Made by a program: the position numbers and the translations under genes. From assembly GCA_031409855.1 (NCBI GenBank), contig JANNYA010000226.1, forward strand, positions 1-64,000: a DNA stretch of 64,000 nucleotides. Reading direction: 5' to 3'. The stretch is from JANNYA01 sp031409855 (GTDB lineage: Bacteria > Pseudomonadota > Gammaproteobacteria > Xanthomonadales > SZUA-5). Of this stretch, positions 34,401 through 42,661 are shown in pieces (the first letter of the stretch is position 1; each line of letters opens with the position of its first letter). A model generated the notes under the pieces. It had not been told where the DNA came from. It saw nothing but the letters and a program-made list of their open reading frames with translations, and ran no database searches.

Positions 34401-34753
34401 GGCATTTCGGCTTCGCGCGGTGCTTGCGTCAGGCTTAAGCGCGTAAAACCAACACCGTCAAAACGCGAAAGCCCATCCTCTGTGCCCACATAAATACGTC
34501 CATCCGGGCCAGTTGCCATGGCGTAAACCGTATTTTGCGGCAGGCCATCTGTGGAATTAAGCACCCGATAGGGGCTAAGCAAGGCACTATTGGGTGTTGC
34601 TGCGGCCCCCTGCAGCACGACAACTTCATTGGCAAATGCAGAGCAAGAAAGCAAACACCCCAGAAAAGCAAAAATTAGCGCGCCTACACGGTTAATTCGG
34701 CGCTGAGTCCGAATGACAGTGTTACAGACGACTCCTTTTTTCCAGCGCTGCAT
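31499..34753 (-). CDS. Beta-propeller sensor diguanylate cyclase (Reg_prop, Y_Y_Y, GGDEF)
   Basis: Protein of 1084 aa. A hydrophobic signal/anchor (about 24-41, VGALIFAFLGCLLSCSAFA) is followed by two-component-regulator-type propeller repeats (about 60-650: LPQNTVYAMATGPDGRIYVGTEDGL, WIGTGRGLSRL). A Y_Y_Y-type Ig domain comes next (about 760-825), then a transmembrane helix (about 829-848), a coiled coil and a GGDEF domain. The active site is GGEEF (964-968), which is competent for c-di-GMP synthesis. The inhibitory RxxD site upstream appears lost (QACK in its place). It should sense periplasmic ligands and make c-di-GMP, and is not visibly paired with an effector. Convergent with the AcuI gene. 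Confidence 0.88.
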   Translation of the reverse strand: MQRWKKGVVCNTVIRTQRRINRVGALIFAFLGCLLSCSAFANEVVVLQGAAATPNSALLSPYRVLNSTDGLPQNTVYAMATGPDGRIYVGTEDGLSRFDGVGFTRLSLTQAPREAEMPAAVNAIAVLGAQIWVGTDEAGLWHGDGERWQKIALNGAFEVGARSVTASATQTATATIGVTGIRTRSGGGVWVATTAGVFRCTGHNCVFQQVTAGLDVPEILEGRYHNQAVLWVAAEDQGVLAFEITPDANLAAVKAKFGIAQGLGNTLIRALANWQGALWIGTGRGLSRLRQDAAGQDEMTLWGRDDSAIAAGVFDLLPSLDSQQRPILHAATFGGGLIQMDAQDRWSALTVAQGLPENHLRSLLQSPGAGPIWIGTASSGIARADPGAWVAYTERHGLPHRSVIGVGKARFPDGVESYWLGTISGAVRLENGRWQAFLPSAIAARPIYDIAPRIAGGLWLASDVGLFNWDGKTLNKFSSDNSDLPGFTVLDIEQNGKTGALWLALRHGLAKIEGDQVSAIEGAAGARNLLYVDALAGGSMFVAGMDRLRWIKGDGSIQVIRQPCLAHPAIYSMALAAPAVGKPVEIWVGGRAGISRLRFDPGQGDSSKPDLRPHDVTIQCDQIDAATLGSNWIFEVKFDARGDLYAFGYNGALRLQVAALNALEPDLQRGSGRENPLKKLQIERFDQVDGLPDLEFNRGVMLDNYGRIWASNVGGAAIFDPKPQANLQPNAPLIFTALRVANKAYLANEVLPNGAELHARYRLLSYSRESRIRYRTQLLGLEAMPSVWTADASRNFARLPGGEYVLKVWAQDALGRPYGPIEHSFSVMLPWWRNPWLAVIAAVALIYSGTWLGRLRADALKRKALNLAQSLEAQVRTRTQELADANVQLETLALTDPLTGCYNRRCFYERYLHVPQNKPLLIILLDIDYFKKINDEFGHAGGDAVLVQFALRLQQACKPVFRMGGEEFMILEFAESAPAQQALLEKILRLISLQEFDLGGQKIRVTTSIGAACFSPPSEHTENQAQASHFEQVIRTADAALYQAKQAGRNRAELVEITTAIKISSGPAKFREQERSQEKHPSKD

Positions 34754-34839
34754 CAGCTTCCAGTGAACGTCGAACGGAATTGCACCCGCTGAGCATACAA
34801 TTCACAGCATCACACCGCTATGCGCGCTGCACTTTAACC

Positions 34840-35325
34840 CTACAACAAATTTAGATTTTCATCGGCAAGCGCCACCATCACTGCTTCGCCGCTATCAGGA
34901 TCCAAGCGAAACGCGCCAAAGCGCGCGGCTTCGTATTTTTTTGCGCTGCCTTCTTCAAAAAAATAGCCGTTGGTGCCCAGCCAAATCTGCTCGCCACGCA
35001 GTTTGTAGCGCAGCGCTGGTTTGGCGTTTGCCACATTAGAAAGTACAGCAATACCGCGTTGATCAATTTGCAACGGCGCCCGGAACGTGCCGCCCCGCTG
35101 CCGCTGGGTATCGGTCAATACTGCGCTGAGCTTGCGCGCCAATTCAAAGTTCAGCGTCATGTAGTCGCCCTGCATCAGCGATCTCGGATCCACCGGTGCC
35201 AGGCCTAAAAAAATCAGCTGCCCGTGCGCGCGAATTCCTTCTTTGTGCGCGATCAAGTAATGCACTTGCCCGAGCACCAACAGCCCGGCTGCAACGATGG
35301 CAGCTCGCATCCAAACTAGCTTCAT
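34840..35325 (-). CDS. GDYXXLXY-domain membrane-associated protein
   Basis: Protein of 161 aa with one N-terminal transmembrane helix (AAIVAAGLLVLGQVHYLIAH). The motif reads MQGDYMTLNFEL, matching GDYxxLx with Phe in place of the last Tyr. The rest is a small beta-rich domain with KYEAARFGAFRLDPDSGEAVM near the end. GDYXXLXY proteins are habitually encoded with DUF4401 and DUF2157 proteins, as here, and form a membrane unit of unknown role. Its start overlaps the DUF4401 stop by ATGA (35322-35325). Confidence 0.85.
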   Translation of the reverse strand: MKLVWMRAAIVAAGLLVLGQVHYLIAHKEGIRAHGQLIFLGLAPVDPRSLMQGDYMTLNFELARKLSAVLTDTQRQRGGTFRAPLQIDQRGIAVLSNVANAKPALRYKLRGEQIWLGTNGYFFEEGSAKKYEAARFGAFRLDPDSGEAVMVALADENLNLL

Positions 35326-36323
35326 AATGCCCCCGAGTTTTGCTGACTGACAGCAGATTCAGTGCGTGAACGCCCGAGCGCAAACGACAGTAACAGCGCC
35401 AGCACGCCTATAGCCACGGCCCAGGCGGATTTCTGCAACAAGCTGTTTCCTAAGGCGTAATACAAACTCAACAGATTAAAAAATGCGCAGGCGAAGGCAA
35501 ACGCCATGAGCCAGTTCGTACGCAATTGATACGCCGCCACCGCACCAAAAAGTGCGCATACGATGCCTATGATCGGTACGCTACTGCTCATGTATTTTAG
35601 CTCGCCAAAAAATTCAGCCGACAGGAATAAAATGCCGGGCAGCAATGCCACGGCGATCACCAATGCCTGCATCAAGGGGCGCATGACAACGGCGTAACCC
35701 TCGGCAATCCAATCCGCCTCGCGCTGCAACAGCAGTGTCAGCAAAGCTAGCATCGGGAAAATTGCAATGCCCATGCGTATATGGGTGCTGGCAAAGCTGA
35801 TCGCGCGCGTTGAGGTGTCCCAATTTTGATCCCAGAAGCGCACGGCGCAAGTCCACGCAGTCGCAGCAAACAAAAAGCTCAAAACACGGTGCACTCGATA
35901 CGGCAGCAGCAGTCCCAACAACAGCTGAAATGCAAACAGCTGGGCGAAAAACAGGCTGGGCTGCTGATCCCCGGCGTATTCAAACATCGGCCAACACATT
36001 AATCCCTGCGCCGTCAAACTCAGGGCAAAGGCCACTTGCTGCAGGAAAAATACATGGCGCGCCTGGACCATCAGCAGTGCTGCGATAACCAGTAACAAAA
36101 TGGCAATCACGCCTGCAGCTCCCGGGCTTTCCGGGCGCACCGCCAAGGCCACAAAGAACAGCAAAAACACCGCTGAAAACCACGCGCTCAACGCCAGAAT
36201 CAACGTCAAATACCACGGCCGTTCACCCGCATCAGCCGCCATCAACGCCGTCGCATCGACCGCATGGCCTGCGCCGCGCAAAACCTCGAGCCAATCCCGC
36301 CCCGTGTTTGCATTTGTGCTCAT
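35322..36323 (-). CDS. DUF4401 multi-pass membrane protein
   Basis: Integral membrane protein of 333 aa with about nine to ten hydrophobic helices (for example LTLILALSAWFSAVFLLFFVALA and AGVIAILLLVIAALLMV). Middle gene of a three-gene set coupled at both ends by 4-base overlaps, in the order DUF2157, DUF4401, GDYXXLXY, which is the usual order for these families. Function unknown; no catalytic residues are evident. Confidence 0.85.
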   Translation of the reverse strand: MSTNANTGRDWLEVLRGAGHAVDATALMAADAGERPWYLTLILALSAWFSAVFLLFFVALAVRPESPGAAGVIAILLLVIAALLMVQARHVFFLQQVAFALSLTAQGLMCWPMFEYAGDQQPSLFFAQLFAFQLLLGLLLPYRVHRVLSFLFAATAWTCAVRFWDQNWDTSTRAISFASTHIRMGIAIFPMLALLTLLLQREADWIAEGYAVVMRPLMQALVIAVALLPGILFLSAEFFGELKYMSSSVPIIGIVCALFGAVAAYQLRTNWLMAFAFACAFFNLLSLYYALGNSLLQKSAWAVAIGVLALLLSFALGRSRTESAVSQQNSGAL

Positions 36324-37339
36324 GACTGTTTACTCCACGCCCGGTGCCAGCCGGTCAGTACCGTGACTGAAACCCAGGCGCTCGCCAAAATCCAAATTCC
36401 GGCCAGCAAGGCACCGCCTATGTCAAAATTGGGTACCAGCTTCACCAGCCAAACGGTGCTCAGTACAATCCAACTTGCCGCCAACATTGCTAATACGGCT
36501 AACGCGCGTTTTTGCTGTGCCCAATAGGCAAAGGCAATGTAGACGGCGGTTTGCAGGATGAATAGCAACGGGTTTATGGATGCCCATGGCCGTGTGGCAC
36601 GCTCCGCAAAATGCACGCCTTCCAATGTCGCAAACGTAATCGCCGTCGCGATCGCTATTTGCGTCATGCGCGCCCGCACATCGCGCGGCACGATGCGATC
36701 CGAAATAAAGGCGAACAGCGCCGCCATGGCCGTACAAATCAGGCCCGGCACCAGCCAATGCAGTTGCAGCCGGCCGGCATCAGAGGGCCAGAACCCAAAC
36801 ACCAAATGCGCGGGCGCATACAACACCATCGCCACTACCAATACCACCCACCAAAGCAACCAAGCCGACAGCGCACGCGCCAGTATCACCAAAGGTACGC
36901 CGAGCGCGGCCCAGCCAAAAAATAGCTCGTAGGTATTGGCACCGGTTTGATAAGTCATACCAAAAAGCGCCAACATTGCCCCGGTCACCACAAAAGCAAC
37001 CGTCAGCGCAGAACGCCCCAGCACATGTTGATGCCGAGAGTGCTGCCAAGGCAGCACGTGCATCGGCGGGCGCCAGCAGGCCAAGCCGATGCAGGTAATT
37101 AGCAGCGCATCAAGGGCAAAAAATTTGACCATGGCACCAAAATGCTGCCAATTTGCCGCAATCCAAAAAATCACCGCCGCCGACAAAGACACGATGCCCA
37201 CGCCGCGCAGCACCCGCACACCAAATTGCCGCCAGCCTGCAAGTGTGGGCCACGCCTGACTCGCAACGAGCAAAGTGCGCACAGCAGGCGCACTGAGCCG
37301 ATAGTGCTCAGCAAATCGATCCAACTCTAAACGTTCCAT
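36320..37339 (-). CDS. DUF2157 multi-pass membrane protein
   Basis: Protein of 339 aa and first gene of the membrane operon. The N-terminal soluble part of about 45 residues (MERLELDRFAEHYRLSAPAV) precedes about ten transmembrane helices, matching DUF2157 organisation. A good ribosome site (GGAGGT, on the minus strand) lies just before ATG 37339. The upstream gap (37340-37524) separates it from a divergent gene and should hold both promoters. Role unknown. Confidence 0.85.
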   Translation of the reverse strand: MERLELDRFAEHYRLSAPAVRTLLVASQAWPTLAGWRQFGVRVLRGVGIVSLSAAVIFWIAANWQHFGAMVKFFALDALLITCIGLACWRPPMHVLPWQHSRHQHVLGRSALTVAFVVTGAMLALFGMTYQTGANTYELFFGWAALGVPLVILARALSAWLLWWVVLVVAMVLYAPAHLVFGFWPSDAGRLQLHWLVPGLICTAMAALFAFISDRIVPRDVRARMTQIAIATAITFATLEGVHFAERATRPWASINPLLFILQTAVYIAFAYWAQQKRALAVLAMLAASWIVLSTVWLVKLVPNFDIGGALLAGIWILASAWVSVTVLTGWHRAWSKQS

Positions 37340-37524
37340 GCGACCTCCAGGTAATGCTTGGATGCTAGCAAAGTTAGGGGCTGCGGCTGATTGGTTTGCA
37401 GAAGCGGTCTAATTGAGGCCGCACGGTATTACTTATTGCGACGCTTCTTGGGCTTGGTGACAGAACCCTTCATACGCTCGTCCCTAGTAGACTTGTGTCG
37501 TCACGATCAGCACGCTGAAATCAC

Positions 37525-38031
37525 ATGTCAGAAACGCATCAACCTCCAATTTGGCTTACGCTGCTCGGTTGCGGCGTCGCGGGATTAATCTGTGGCTCGC
37601 CGCATGGGGGATTTATGCTGTGGATGCTGGCGCCATTTGTCTGTTTTTGGCTGGTGCGCTGCGGCTACTTTTTTTTGACCGACGCACGACAGGACGAAAC
37701 GAAGCCAAAGCGTGCGCGGCTTGCAAGCTTGAAGCTTGGGCTTTGGCTATCAACGATAGGCGTTTGCTTGTGTCTGCATTTGTATTATGCAAAATCGGCG
37801 CGAACAGCTGCGAATGCTTTGCGCGCGCAGATTGAAAGTTATCGAAACACGCATGGCGTCTATCCCAAAACGATAGCGGCGCTACGCTCACCAGCAAGAC
37901 CAAATCGTTGGCGCATTATGTATTTCTATCACAACGGCGAACCGTCGCTGCTATATCCAGCGACGTCTATTATCTTTGACACCTACAAATATAACTTTGA
38001 GACTCGCCAATGGGACTATTGGGCTGACTAA
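37525..38031 (+). CDS. Membrane protein with pseudopilin-like C-terminus, unassigned
   Basis: Protein of 168 aa not recognised as a named family. Three hydrophobic segments are visible (LTLLGCGVAGLICG, GFMLWMLAPFVCFWLVRCGYFFL, LGLWLSTIGVCLCLHLYYA). They are followed by a soluble tail: ALRAQIESYRNTHGVYPKTIAAL and a short beta region ending YNFETRQWDYWAD. The helix-plus-loop pattern YRNTHGVYP resembles the N-terminal part of the globular domain of type II secretion pseudopilins, but no prepilin cleavage site is present. Divergent from the DUF2157 operon. Confidence 0.55.
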   Translation: MSETHQPPIWLTLLGCGVAGLICGSPHGGFMLWMLAPFVCFWLVRCGYFFLTDARQDETKPKRARLASLKLGLWLSTIGVCLCLHLYYAKSARTAANALRAQIESYRNTHGVYPKTIAALRSPARPNRWRIMYFYHNGEPSLLYPATSIIFDTYKYNFETRQWDYWAD

Positions 38032-38032
38032 A

Positions 38033-38053
38033 CCTCAGGCGCTGAGTCTGAGG
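38033..38053 (+). terminator. Small hairpin between convergent genes
   Basis: Six-base arms CCTCAG (38033-38038) and CTGAGG (38048-38053) follow the stop of the 37525 gene by two bases. There is no clear T-tract, so a terminator role is weakly supported. Confidence 0.25.
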
Positions 38054-38157
38054 GCTTCTAAGCTACTTTGGCCGATTTGTGACCGCTTTTGACCAATGAA
38101 GCGCGGCGCACTGTTCAGCAGGTCGCACGACTATTTTGTGCGCCATGTTTGCGCTAA

Positions 38158-40614
38158 CTACCTCGCCCGAATCGAAAACGCTCGGTGAATTTTGGCGTTG
38201 CGTTCAAAGTCTGGCGGGATGCTTTTGGCACTGAAATCCTCGACGGAAAAGTGCTCGGCGATGACGGGGTCAAGCTTGAAGCGCTGCGCGTTGGTAACAA
38301 ATAGCAGTTCGCCTTGCTTGCTCAGCAAAGTCATACAGAGTGCAATCATGCTGGCGTGATCGCGTTGAATATCCAGCACGCTGTCGGTGCGTTTGGAATT
38401 GCTAAACGTCGGCGGATCCAGATAAATCAAATCGAACGCGCCCTTGGCGTTCGGCTGGGCAGCGGCCCAATCCAACCACGCCAGCGCGTCCGCCTGCTCA
38501 ATCACATGCGCGTCCTGATCGATCTGGTTCAGCTCAAAATTCTGCGCCGCCCAGTGCGTGTAGGTTGGCGACAAATCAATCGAAAGCGAACTCACCGCGC
38601 CGCCGTTGGCGGCATATACGCTGGCGCTGGCGGTGTAGCAAAACAAGTTCAGAAAGCGCTTGCCGTTACATGATTTGGCAATGCGCTGGCGCAACATTCG
38701 GGAATCCAAAAACAGGCCGGAGTCCAAATAGTCATCCAAATTCACCCAGAATTTCTGCGCGCCTTCACTGACTTCAAAGTATTCGCCGGTTGCTTGGCGA
38801 TCACGCCGATATTTGCCGCCGCCTTTTTCCCGGCGTCGAGTCTTCAAATAGACAAACTCCCGCCCGAGGCCAAACGCGGCTTGCGCACCCGCCACCAATT
38901 CGCGCAAACGCCCCGCCGCAACGTCTTCCGGGATATCCATCGGGGCCAAATACTCTTGAATGTGCAGCCTGCCTTCGTACACATCAATCGCTGCGGAATA
39001 TTCCGGTAAATCCGCATCATAGGCGCGAAAACAGCTGAGACGGTGATCAGCCAAATAGCTTTTCAAGCGCCGCAAATTTTTCTCAATACGATTCGCCACC
39101 ATCTGCGCGCCGGGGCTTAACGGTGGGCCGGATTTTGTTGGACTGGGCTTGGTTTGAGCCGACTTCACCGGTTCCAACAATGCCGTTTCGCTGCGCGCCT
39201 GTTTGCTGCGCACGGACTCATCGCTTTGCGTTTCCCTGGCATTAAATTCGCTCAAAGTCAGCATGAGGTCTTTAGGTAAATCCAGGTTTTCTAGGGCCGC
39301 CGGTACAAGTTTTGCGGAAGCGGGCTTGGCAGCGGCGGGCTTAGCGGGCGATTCGCTAACTGCCTTGGTTGCCAGCGGCGTCGGTTTAGGCTCAGTCGAA
39401 TCTTCCGGCAACGCACGCTGGCCTCGGCTGGCATCAAAAAGCGCCAGCGTGCAGTCCAGCGCGCCGTTTTTTACCGCATAGCGCTTAATAATGGGCAAAT
39501 TGACTGCGGTTAATAGCTCAACATCGCTACTGATCAAGGCCGCGCCAAAGCTAGGGAATTCGCGTGCCAGCATGGCACCAACGGCACGATACACCGGTAC
39601 CAAGGCACGCGCATTGCCCATCCGCTCGCCATACGGTGGATTGCCCAAAACTAAACCGGCGCTCACATTCGGCGGGCACTTTAAGGTGCGGGCATCAGCA
39701 ACGCTTAAGCGCACAAAGCCAGAAAAACCGGCGGCTTGCAAATTGCGCTTGGCAATTGCGATTAGGCTGGCGTCGTCATCGAAGCCATAAAAGCGTGGCT
39801 CAACACTCAATGCTTTCAAACCCGCAGCCGCCACAGTTTTTGCTGCAGCAAGCTCAATTTCTTCCGCGTCCCGGGTATAACTTGGGTGCGCGTAATAGCC
39901 AAAGTTGCCGTCTTCAGCGCGCTTTAGGCCGGGCGCAACGTTTGCTGCGATTGCCACCGCTTCCAATAAAATGGTGCCCGCGCCGCACATCGGGTCAATG
40001 AAGCATTCACCGCGTGCGGCACGTTCAGGCCATTTGGCGCGCAGCAGCAGCGCCGCCGCTAAGTTTTCCTTGATTGGTGCTTCGCCCTGCCCTGTGCGCC
40101 AACCGCGTTCGTGCAGCGCATGGCCGCATAAGTCCCACATAATCGCCGCTTCGTGCGGATGCAAATACAAACGCAGGCGCACCGCCGGGTTTTCCGGGTC
40201 GATATTCGGCCGTTCGACGCTATGATCACGATGCTGATCGATAATCGCGTCTTTCACCCGCAGTGCGGCAAAGCCAGTATGTGCAATACCCGGCGCACTG
40301 CCGCTGACGTCGACAATAAAACTGTGCTTTGGCCCCAGCCATTCCTGCCAGGGCAGCTTTTTCGCGGCTTCATATAGCGCGTCGGTGTCGGGCGCGGAAA
40401 AGCGCGTCAACACCACCAAAATGCGCGACGCCAAACGCGAATGCAGGCAGGCGCGCATCGCGAATTGAAAATCGCCGCTGAATTTCACCCCGGCCAGTGC
40501 CTCACGCGCATCCGGCGCACCAAGCGCAATCAACTCGTCGCGCAACAGATATTCCAGGCCTTTTGGACAGGGCGCGAACAGCTCTAAGCCGTGTTTGTGC
40601 GAGCTTCGGCTCAT
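38158..40614 (-). CDS. rlmKL: Bifunctional 23S rRNA methyltransferase RlmKL
   Basis: Fused enzyme of 818 aa that makes m2G2445 and m7G2069 in 23S rRNA. The N-terminal THUMP and RlmL part has DPMCGAGTILLEAVAIAANVAPG (SAM motif I) and LVLGNPPYGERMG (catalytic NPPY). The C-terminal RlmK part has FLNLFCYTASASVYAA and LIYLDPPTFSNSKR. Between them lies an extra Pro/Ala/Lys/Ser-rich linker (about 400-505), which makes it some 115 residues longer than the E. coli protein of about 702. ATG 40614 overlaps the stop of the alpha/beta hydrolase (ATGA), so the two are coupled. Confidence 0.95.
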   Translation of the reverse strand: MSRSSHKHGLELFAPCPKGLEYLLRDELIALGAPDAREALAGVKFSGDFQFAMRACLHSRLASRILVVLTRFSAPDTDALYEAAKKLPWQEWLGPKHSFIVDVSGSAPGIAHTGFAALRVKDAIIDQHRDHSVERPNIDPENPAVRLRLYLHPHEAAIMWDLCGHALHERGWRTGQGEAPIKENLAAALLLRAKWPERAARGECFIDPMCGAGTILLEAVAIAANVAPGLKRAEDGNFGYYAHPSYTRDAEEIELAAAKTVAAAGLKALSVEPRFYGFDDDASLIAIAKRNLQAAGFSGFVRLSVADARTLKCPPNVSAGLVLGNPPYGERMGNARALVPVYRAVGAMLAREFPSFGAALISSDVELLTAVNLPIIKRYAVKNGALDCTLALFDASRGQRALPEDSTEPKPTPLATKAVSESPAKPAAAKPASAKLVPAALENLDLPKDLMLTLSEFNARETQSDESVRSKQARSETALLEPVKSAQTKPSPTKSGPPLSPGAQMVANRIEKNLRRLKSYLADHRLSCFRAYDADLPEYSAAIDVYEGRLHIQEYLAPMDIPEDVAAGRLRELVAGAQAAFGLGREFVYLKTRRREKGGGKYRRDRQATGEYFEVSEGAQKFWVNLDDYLDSGLFLDSRMLRQRIAKSCNGKRFLNLFCYTASASVYAANGGAVSSLSIDLSPTYTHWAAQNFELNQIDQDAHVIEQADALAWLDWAAAQPNAKGAFDLIYLDPPTFSNSKRTDSVLDIQRDHASMIALCMTLLSKQGELLFVTNAQRFKLDPVIAEHFSVEDFSAKSIPPDFERNAKIHRAFSIRAR

Positions 40615-41141
40615 GGTGTTTTACTCTTTTCAGATTCAAGCTCAGAAAGAAACAGCGCGAATTCATGCTCGATCGCGGCCATCGAATTTTTTAGCCGGTG
40701 ATCATCGTTCAGCAGCACCAATTTGGCACCGTATGCACGCGCAAAGCCAATCACTTCACTGGGGTCAATCAGCTCGTCCTTCCAGCCATGAATGATCGTG
40801 ACCGTGGCGCAACGCATACGCATCGGGGGTTCTGTGCCGCGAAAAAAGATTGGCGGTGCTAATAAAAATAACCCGGCCACGTCGACCTGAAGCGATGCCA
40901 TCGCGCTGATGTAGGCGCCCATGCTGGACCCAACTAGCACCCGATTCGCCTCGCCGGCACTACACAAGTTTAGTAATTTTTCGATGCGTTCTGGAGCGCC
41001 CGCCTCAGTGCCGTAATCTGGCCGCTGGCAGCGGTAATTGCGCGCGCTGGCGATCTCGTCCAAACGCGTAATTTTCGTTGCATTTGGGCCCGATTCGCTG
41101 CCATGCGACAGGATCATTTGGTTAAGGCTGGCTTGCTTCAC
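40611..41141 (-). CDS. Small alpha/beta-hydrolase (YqiA/RBBP9-like)
   Basis: Hydrolase of 176 aa lacking a lid. The nucleophile elbow is GSSMG, the oxyanion region ILSHGSESGP, a late acid lies in GWKDELI and the terminal His in DDHRL, in the usual order. Related small esterases hydrolyse short acyl esters; substrate unknown. The start is GTG 41141, supported by AAGGA upstream and by its spacing after the yggT stop. ATG 41117 is possible but would cut the strand before ILSHG. Operon with yggT upstream and rlmKL downstream. Confidence 0.75.
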   Translation of the reverse strand: MKQASLNQMILSHGSESGPNATKITRLDEIASARNYRCQRPDYGTEAGAPERIEKLLNLCSAGEANRVLVGSSMGAYISAMASLQVDVAGLFLLAPPIFFRGTEPPMRMRCATVTIIHGWKDELIDPSEVIGFARAYGAKLVLLNDDHRLKNSMAAIEHEFALFLSELESEKSKTP

Positions 41142-41151
41142 TTATTCGTCC

Positions 41152-41712
41152 TTAAAGTGGCGCAACAGGCACCAATGCCAACATGATTTGCTGCAGGCCC
41201 AGCGCACCCAACTGATGCACCACGGTCAGCGTCAACATCAACACGCCAACCGATAAATCCAGCGGCCCAATCGGTGGAATCAGGCGACGAAACGGCACCA
41301 GCATGGGCTTTACCAGGGCGTTAACCACGTGCATAACTTCGTTATGCGGGCTGGCTTGAACAAAGCTGGCGATTACAAACACCACCAGCAGCAAAAACAA
41401 CAGCCAGTAAAGCGATTGCCAGACTAAAACTGTACCCAGCACCAGCGATAGCAGGCCAAAACTCATACTCAAAGCCGAGGCCCAAATTACCCCAACAAGC
41501 ACGACCAGAAAAGCCGCTGAAATATTGAAATTGCCATAGCGCGGAATAACTTTCTCAAACGGGCGCAGTACCGGCGCTAACGCCATATACAAAGCCTGCA
41601 CAAAGGAATTATTGAACGGTGCCCGTGCAAGCTGCAGCAGCAGACGCAGCAGTAGCAACCAAACCACGGTGCCAAACACGAAATTAATTACCAAAGCGTA
41701 AATACCGTACAT
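41152..41712 (-). CDS. YggT family integral membrane protein
   Basis: Protein of 186 aa with two YggT repeats of paired helices (LVINFVFGTVVWLLLLRLLLQLA and SLYWLLFLLLVVFVIASFV) and the repeated Pro-rich loop (LAPVLRPFEKVIPRYGNFNIS; VKPMLVPFRRLIPPIGPLDLS). YggT proteins are implicated in osmotic or potassium homeostasis. ATG 41712 with AGGAA upstream is chosen; the longer frame to 41862 overlaps proC. It follows proC by 31 bases, the yggS-proC-yggT arrangement known in gammaproteobacteria (yggS is not here). Confidence 0.88.
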   Translation of the reverse strand: MYGIYALVINFVFGTVVWLLLLRLLLQLARAPFNNSFVQALYMALAPVLRPFEKVIPRYGNFNISAAFLVVLVGVIWASALSMSFGLLSLVLGTVLVWQSLYWLLFLLLVVFVIASFVQASPHNEVMHVVNALVKPMLVPFRRLIPPIGPLDLSVGVLMLTLTVVHQLGALGLQQIMLALVPVAPL

Positions 41713-41743
41713 AGGATTCCTGTAATTGCGACTGGCGTATTCA

Positions 41744-42562
41744 TCAGCCAAATTGTGCTGACAACGTCTTGCCGCGTGCCGTTGCCGCAGCGATTGCATC
41801 ACTAACATGGCTGCGAAAACCCACTTGCTCAAACACCGCCAACGCCGCTGCCGTGGTACCACCCGGGCTAGTCACGCGCTCCCTTAAAATGCTGGCGGGC
41901 TCGTCACTTTCAAGCGCCATTTTAGCCGCACCATAAGCGGTATTCAGCACCAGCGCGCGCGCCACCGCGGGGCTTAGTCCTTGCGCCATCGCCGCCGCCT
42001 GCATCGCTTCGATCAACAAAAAGAAATACGCCGGGCCCGAGCCCGAGGTTGCGGTTACCGCGTCCATCAACGCCTCGGCGTCCACCCAAACGCTGGCACC
42101 GGCAGCATTCAGCAAATTTTGTGCGCTGCTGCGCTGCTCGGCGTTGACATCATTTTCCGCAAATAACGCGGTGATTCCCGCACCAATCAGCGCCGGCGTG
42201 TTGGGCATGCTGCGCACCAGTTTCGCCTTCGGCCCTAGCCACTCGCGCAAACTCGCTAGCGAAATCCCCGCCGCAATTGAAATTACCAGTGGCTCAGCTG
42301 CCTCGACCTGCGCGCGCAAGCTTTCGCAGACTTCGCGCATCATTTGCGGCTTAACCGCCAGCAGCCAAATACCCTTTCCTGCAACCGCCGAAGCACTGTC
42401 GCTATGCACCGCGACGCCAAAATCCCGTGCCAAAGCCTCTGCGGTGGCGGCAAAAGGCTCCGCAACCGCAATGCTCGCGGCCGTCTGCCCACGCTTGAGC
42501 AAGCCGCCAATAAGCGAGCGCGCCATATTGCCACCGCCGATAAATGCAATAGTTGTGTTCAT
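41744..42562 (-). CDS. proC: Pyrroline-5-carboxylate reductase
   Basis: Cytoplasmic enzyme of 272 aa reducing pyrroline-5-carboxylate to proline with NAD(P)H. Seen motifs: IAFIGGGNMARSLIGGL (nucleotide site, 5-21), VKPQMMREVC, SMPNTPALIGAGITALF and the C-terminal signature VTSPGGTTAAALAVFEQ. Length is normal. It is the first gene of the proC-yggT-hydrolase-rlmKL run; about 100 bases separate it from rsmI upstream on the same strand. Confidence 0.96.
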   Translation of the reverse strand: MNTTIAFIGGGNMARSLIGGLLKRGQTAASIAVAEPFAATAEALARDFGVAVHSDSASAVAGKGIWLLAVKPQMMREVCESLRAQVEAAEPLVISIAAGISLASLREWLGPKAKLVRSMPNTPALIGAGITALFAENDVNAEQRSSAQNLLNAAGASVWVDAEALMDAVTATSGSGPAYFFLLIEAMQAAAMAQGLSPAVARALVLNTAYGAAKMALESDEPASILRERVTSPGGTTAAALAVFEQVGFRSHVSDAIAAATARGKTLSAQFG

Positions 42563-42661
42563 AGTTCACGCACCAAATTTACAGCGCGCGAGTGTGCCAC
42601 GTGCACCGCAGATCGCGCTGGTTTTGGCTAAATGTGTTTTGATGCAAGCGAAAATGGCGCA

